DNA of 7,955 nucleotides. Origin: Microbacterium sp. (GTDB lineage: Bacteria > Actinomycetota > Actinomycetes > Actinomycetales > Microbacteriaceae). The position numbers and the translations under genes are program-made. This document shows, piece by piece, positions 6,308 to 7,955 of this stretch. The notes beneath the pieces are model-generated. The model did not search any database and was not told the origin of the DNA. It saw nothing but the letters and a program-made list of their open reading frames with translations. Numbering within the stretch: the stretch's first letter is position 1; each line of letters starts with the position of its first letter. The stretch lies in the NCBI GenBank assembly GCA_003476465.1, contig DMUE01000079.1:1-7955 (forward strand). The letters run 5' to 3'.

Positions 6308-7432
6308 TCAGGCGCCGAGGGCCTCGCGGAGCTTGACCCGCGCACCCATCCGCAGGAGCGAGTTCTCGTAGATCTTCGCTCCGACGAAGATCGCGGCGAT
6401 GCAGGTTGCGACCAGGATGGCGAGCGAGAGCAGCGGCTCCCACCACTGCGCCTCGCCGAGGAAGAGGCGCAGAGGCATGCCGACGGGTGCCGAGAACGGC
6501 ACGTACGACATGATGCCGACCACCAGCGGGTTGTCGTTGAAGAAGATCACGAGGAAGTACGGCGCCATGATCAGCATCGTCAACGGCGTGGTCGTCGATC
6601 CGATGTCCTCTTGACGTGAGACCATCGCCGCCGCCGCGGCGAACAGCGACGCGAGCAGGATGAACCCGAAGAAGAAGAACACCGCGAACCAGGCGATGGG
6701 TCCGCCGAGACCCTGCAAAAGTGCCGTCTGGCCCGTGACGGTGAGCCCGATCACGGCGATCGCCGTGAGTCCGAGGATCTGCGCCATCGCGAGCACCGTG
6801 TTGCCGATGACCTTGCCGGCCAGCAGGGCGCGGGTCGGAATGGCCGAGATGAGGATCTCGACGACGCGGGTCTGCTTCTCTTCGACGACGCTCTGCGCGA
6901 TCGTGCCACCGAAGAGCGACGCGGCGAGCAAGAACACCGCGCCGAAGCCGATCGCAACGAGAAAGCGGAGCGCTCCGCCCGTCTCGTCCGGTTCGAGCAG
7001 TTCGACCGGGGGCGTCTCGGCCAGCATGAGCAGCAGGTTCGTGGGCACGGAGGATTCCGCGATCAGGGCGAAGCCGACCGGCGAGGACGGGTCGCCGACG
7101 ATCACCGCATCGACCGATCCGTCGCGCACGAGGTCCTCGGCAGCGGCGCGGTCGGGGGCGTTCGTGATGTCGAGCCCCGCCACCCCCTCCACCTGAGACG
7201 CGGCGTCGGGCGTGACGGCGACGGGGACACCCGAGGTGTCGCTTGCCGTGAACCCGCCCCAGATCACGCCGGCGAGGGCGACGAGGAACAGGATCGCGGT
7301 CGAAATGACGAAGGCCTTCGACCGCAGCTTCGAGCCGATCTCACGCTCCGCAACGAGCCAGACACCCTGCGCGGCGGAGGGCGCGGGTGCCGCGGTACGC
7401 GTGGGACGGTTGGGGGAGACGGAAGTGCTCAC
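6308..7432 (-). CDS. ABC-2 type exporter permease (NatB-like)
   Basis: Complete gene, 374 residues, the membrane subunit of an ABC exporter in the NatB/YhaP (COG1668) style. A Pro/Ala-rich cytoplasmic tail (1-22) precedes WLVAEREIGSKLRSKAF (25-41) and the first membrane segment (about 41-60). A roughly 95-residue extracytoplasmic domain follows (about 61-155). About five further membrane stretches come next, near 156-178, 208-232, 245-270, 283-320 (possibly two) and 333-352. The EEKQTRVVEILIS block (184-196) after the second segment is the hallmark of this group. The GTG start overlaps the ATPase stop as GTGA, so the two are translationally coupled. In Bacillus NatAB exports sodium; many actinobacterial relatives have unknown substrates, and the NatB name here shows family only. 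No regulator or immunity gene is visible nearby. Confidence 0.9.
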   Translation of the reverse strand: MSTSVSPNRPTRTAAPAPSAAQGVWLVAEREIGSKLRSKAFVISTAILFLVALAGVIWGGFTASDTSGVPVAVTPDAASQVEGVAGLDITNAPDRAAAEDLVRDGSVDAVIVGDPSSPVGFALIAESSVPTNLLLMLAETPPVELLEPDETGGALRFLVAIGFGAVFLLAASLFGGTIAQSVVEEKQTRVVEILISAIPTRALLAGKVIGNTVLAMAQILGLTAIAVIGLTVTGQTALLQGLGGPIAWFAVFFFFGFILLASLFAAAAAMVSRQEDIGSTTTPLTMLIMAPYFLVIFFNDNPLVVGIMSYVPFSAPVGMPLRLFLGEAQWWEPLLSLAILVATCIAAIFVGAKIYENSLLRMGARVKLREALGA

Positions 7433-7955
7433 TGGATGACCTCCGTGAAGATCTGGGCGAGAGTCGGATGTTGGGGGGCGAAGCTTGTCACGTCGCCGCG
7501 CTCGACGGCGCGGCGCAGGACGACCTGAGCGGTCTCGTCGCTGTCGACGTCGAATTGGGCGTAGCCGCCGTCGAACTCGACGATCGAGACACCCGCCACC
7601 TCGCGCACCCAGCCGGCGTCGCCCGCGGAGACGAGTTCGTAGCGGTGCGCGGAGTGCTGGGCGCGGAGGGCATCGCGGCTGTCGGCTGCTCGGATGGTGC
7701 CGCCGGCGATGATCACGAGGTCGTCACACAGCCGTTCGACAACGTCGAGCTGGTGCGACGAGAACAGCACCGCGGAACCCGCCGCCGCGCGCGCCTGGAG
7801 CACACCCGCCACCACGTCTACCGCGAGGGGGTCGAGGCCGGAGAAGGGCTCGTCCAGGATGAGCACCTCGGGATCGTGCACGAGCGCGGCGGCGATCTGC
7901 GCGCGCTGCTGATTGCCGAGCGAGAGGGTCTCGATGTTGTCGTTCAGGCGCTCGC
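7429..7955 (-). CDS. ABC transporter ATP-binding protein (NatA-like), C-terminal part
   Basis: Partial gene; the N-terminus with the Walker A lies beyond the right edge, and about 174 residues are visible. The frame stays open to the edge. The first visible residues contain the ABC signature in the form LSLGNQQR (10-17 of the visible part). The Walker B LILDEP (31-36), the D-loop SGLDP (38-42) and the H-loop SSHQ (65-68) follow. A C-terminal domain of about 85 residues ending in HPTLAQIFTEVIQ resembles the DUF4162 extension of COG4152 ATPases, the usual partners of NatB-type permeases. It should power the permease encoded immediately downstream, whose start overlaps its stop by 4 bases. The signature has Asn-Gln where most ABC proteins have Gly-Gln (LSxGNxQ), a form known in this subgroup. 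A GTG at 7881 lies inside the ATPase core and is not the start. Confidence 0.92.
   Translation of the reverse strand, partial: ERLNDNIETLSLGNQQRAQIAAALVHDPEVLILDEPFSGLDPLAVDVVAGVLQARAAAGSAVLFSSHQLDVVERLCDDLVIIAGGTIRAADSRDALRAQHSAHRYELVSAGDAGWVREVAGVSIVEFDGGYAQFDVDSDETAQVVLRRAVERGDVTSFAPQHPTLAQIFTEVIQ

Noticed and set aside
7429..7881. ATPase gene starting at GTG 7881
   Set aside because: The frame continues upstream to the window edge and includes the ABC signature LSLGNQQR, so this GTG is an internal valine codon.
1..7955. CRISPR arrays, tRNA or rRNA genes, insertion sequences, defence genes
   Set aside because: No regularly spaced repeats, cloverleaf-like segments, terminal inverted repeats, or transposase or nuclease motifs were seen; the window reads as ordinary chromosomal gene content.

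Overview
The window is a high-GC (about 69% by impression) actinobacterial chromosome segment. The protein repertoire, gene packing, GTG starts and several start codons placed 5-7 nt after a -10-like hexamer fit Microbacteriaceae, most likely a Microbacterium-like organism. That assignment is inference from style; no marker gene is present. Seven protein genes fill almost the whole window. I see no tRNA, rRNA, CRISPR array, insertion sequence or phage gene.

Left block (1-2336, minus strand): a compact, overlapping operon in the order type III polyketide synthase, class I SAM-dependent methyltransferase, FAD-dependent monooxygenase (cut by the left edge). The set matches the logic of known phenolic-lipid pathways such as srsABC of Streptomyces griseus: the synthase makes an alkylresorcinol- or pyrone-type lipid ring, which is then methylated and hydroxylated towards a quinone or hydroquinone. 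It is the one secondary-metabolite locus here.

Middle block (2337-6195): a 91-bp divergent promoter region separates the polyketide operon from rraA (plus strand), a RraA/HMG-CHA aldolase-fold protein. rraA converges on a glucose-6-phosphate dehydrogenase gene (zwf, minus). zwf is divergent from a 599-residue glycoside hydrolase family 15 gene (plus) across only 55 bp. The GH15 enzyme could release glucose from an alpha-glucan or trehalose, and zwf could feed it, after phosphorylation, into the oxidative pentose phosphate pathway. The Zwf carries several substitutions in normally conserved substrate-site motifs.

Right block (6308-7955, minus strand): a two-gene ABC exporter of the NatA/NatB (ABC-2) type, ATPase then permease with a 4-bp GTGA overlap. 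The ATPase N-terminus with the Walker A lies beyond the right edge. A 112-bp convergent gap (6196-6307) between GH15 and the permease holds small hairpins and the start of a weak 48-codon reading frame.

I found no clearly new kind of system. The items most worth a second look are the phenolic-lipid operon, the altered Zwf active-site motifs, the mirrored leaderless-looking promoters between zwf and GH15, and the over-represented hexamer GGATGC/GCATCC.
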